A DNA stretch of 6,261 bases from Planctomycetota bacterium (GTDB taxonomy: Bacteria > Planctomycetota > Phycisphaerae > Sedimentisphaerales > Anaerohalosphaeraceae). Shown here in pieces: positions 5,553 through 6,261 of the stretch; position 1 is the first letter of the stretch, and each line of letters begins with the position of its first letter. The translations under genes and the position numbers were made by a program. A model generated the notes under the pieces. The model saw nothing but the letters and a program-made list of their open reading frames with translations. It was not told the origin of the DNA and ran no database searches. The stretch spans positions 1 through 6,261 of the forward strand of contig VRUF01000173.1 in the NCBI GenBank assembly GCA_019456245.1, in the 5' to 3' direction.

Positions 5553-6261
5553 GCTTAAGGAAATAATTATACAGATATTCAAGCAGGCCTGGTTCTATGT
5601 TAAGCGGTGGGCGTCTAAGAATAAGCCGGCATTACGACAGGCTTTAATAGCGTTGCTTGTGCTGGTTGCGGGGGTTGGGATATTTAAGAAGCTTGCTTCG
5701 ATGCGCAAGCAGCCGGTTAAAAAGCCGCATGTGGTTTCTGCGCCGCTTCTTAACGGTCAGAAAGTGCACAGCGAATCGATGCAGATGGTAGTTAAAGGTT
5801 TTGGAACTGTTCGCCCTAAGATCGAAGTAAAGATCGTTCCGCAGGTGGCAGGTATGGTTATCGATTGTCATGAGGATTTTGTAAACGGCGGATTTTTCCG
5901 GGCCGGGGAAGCACTTATTACAATAGACCCGAGCGATTATGAGCTTGCGGTTGAAAATGCGGCGGCAGCGGTATCGCAGGCACAGGTTGTGCTTGATAAG
6001 GAACTTGCCGAGCAGGTTGTCGCGTTTAAGGAATGGGCGCAGCTTTACGATAGTGAGCCAAACTCGCCTTTGGTAAGGCGTGACCTGCAGGTTAACCATG
6101 CGAAGGCAGAGTTGAAAGCGGCGAGGGCACGTCTTGAGACTTCGAAGCTGAATCTGGAAAGGACAGAGATACGTGTTCCATTCGACGGGCGAATATCCGA
6201 GGAATCTGGAGACATCGGGCAATTCGTGACAGTCGGTCAAACGCTTGCAACCGTTTATGCT
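5545..6261 (+). CDS. RND-type periplasmic adaptor (membrane-fusion) protein, 5' part
   Basis: The frame is open from the ATG at 5545 to the right edge (239 codons, no stop), so the C-terminus is missing. Residues 1-31 are polar and basic, probably cytoplasmic. Residues 32-47 (ALIALLVLVAGVGIF) form a membrane anchor with no lipobox. A first half-lipoyl segment follows (about 83-128: GFGTVRPKIEVKIVPQVAGM through GEALITIDPSDYE). Next comes an alanine- and glutamine-rich helical hairpin (about 133-205), then the second half-lipoyl segment (RTEIRVPFDGRISEESGDIG to the end). This order is that of HlyD/AcrA-type adaptors, which link an inner-membrane pump to the outer-membrane channel. The start overlaps the upstream channel gene by 8 nt. 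The beta-barrel and membrane-proximal domains, and the pump gene, should lie beyond the edge. Whether the pump is RND, ABC or MFS cannot be decided here; RND is favoured by the NodT-type partner. Confidence 0.9.
   Translation, partial: MDKLKEIIIQIFKQAWFYVKRWASKNKPALRQALIALLVLVAGVGIFKKLASMRKQPVKKPHVVSAPLLNGQKVHSESMQMVVKGFGTVRPKIEVKIVPQVAGMVIDCHEDFVNGGFFRAGEALITIDPSDYELAVENAAAAVSQAQVVLDKELAEQVVAFKEWAQLYDSEPNSPLVRRDLQVNHAKAELKAARARLETSKLNLERTEIRVPFDGRISEESGDIGQFVTVGQTLATVYA

Noticed and set aside
5644..6240. 198-codon minus-strand open frame
   Set aside because: It is antisense to the adaptor gene, whose plus-strand frame shows clear lipoyl and coiled-coil features; the minus product is Arg-, Leu- and Cys-rich with no motif.

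Overview
The window looks like chromosomal DNA from a Gram-negative-type (diderm) bacterium, most plausibly a planctomycete of the Phycisphaerae/Sedimentisphaerales kind. That assignment is an inference from three things: moderate GC, a long surface-type protein built of carboxypeptidase-regulatory-like beta-sandwich repeats, and a NodT-type outer-membrane lipoprotein. No rRNA or other marker gene is present to confirm it.

Layout, left to right. (1) Positions 2-1867, plus strand: the 3' part of a large gene for a protein of about six tandem beta-sandwich domains; its start lies before the window. (2) Positions 1888-3180, minus strand: a complete gene of the LarA (nickel-pincer lactate racemase) family, convergent with gene 1. 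All the cofactor and catalytic residues I can place are present. (3) Positions 3181-3442: a divergent control region. It holds a diverged 30-bp direct repeat in two copies exactly 50 bp apart, a small hairpin, a candidate promoter, and an inverted repeat that overlaps the promoter. (4) Positions 3443 to the right edge, plus strand: a tightly coupled operon. It encodes a TetR/CerR-type repressor, a TolC/NodT outer-membrane efflux lipoprotein, and the first 239 residues of a membrane-fusion (periplasmic adaptor) protein. Each of the two internal junctions is an 8-nt overlap of ATG and TAA, each with its own Shine-Dalgarno sequence.

How the genes work together. The right-hand operon reads as a self-regulated tripartite efflux system. 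The repressor probably binds the inverted repeat at its own promoter, and an inducing compound would release it. The outer-membrane channel and adaptor would then be made, and an RND-type inner-membrane pump is expected just past the right edge. The LarA-like gene is transcribed away from this operon and shares only the intergenic region. No larB/C/E cofactor genes are in view. I found no tRNA, rRNA, CRISPR array, insertion sequence or attachment site. No wholly new system is evident; the control region and the altered substrate-site residues of the LarA homologue are the points most worth checking.
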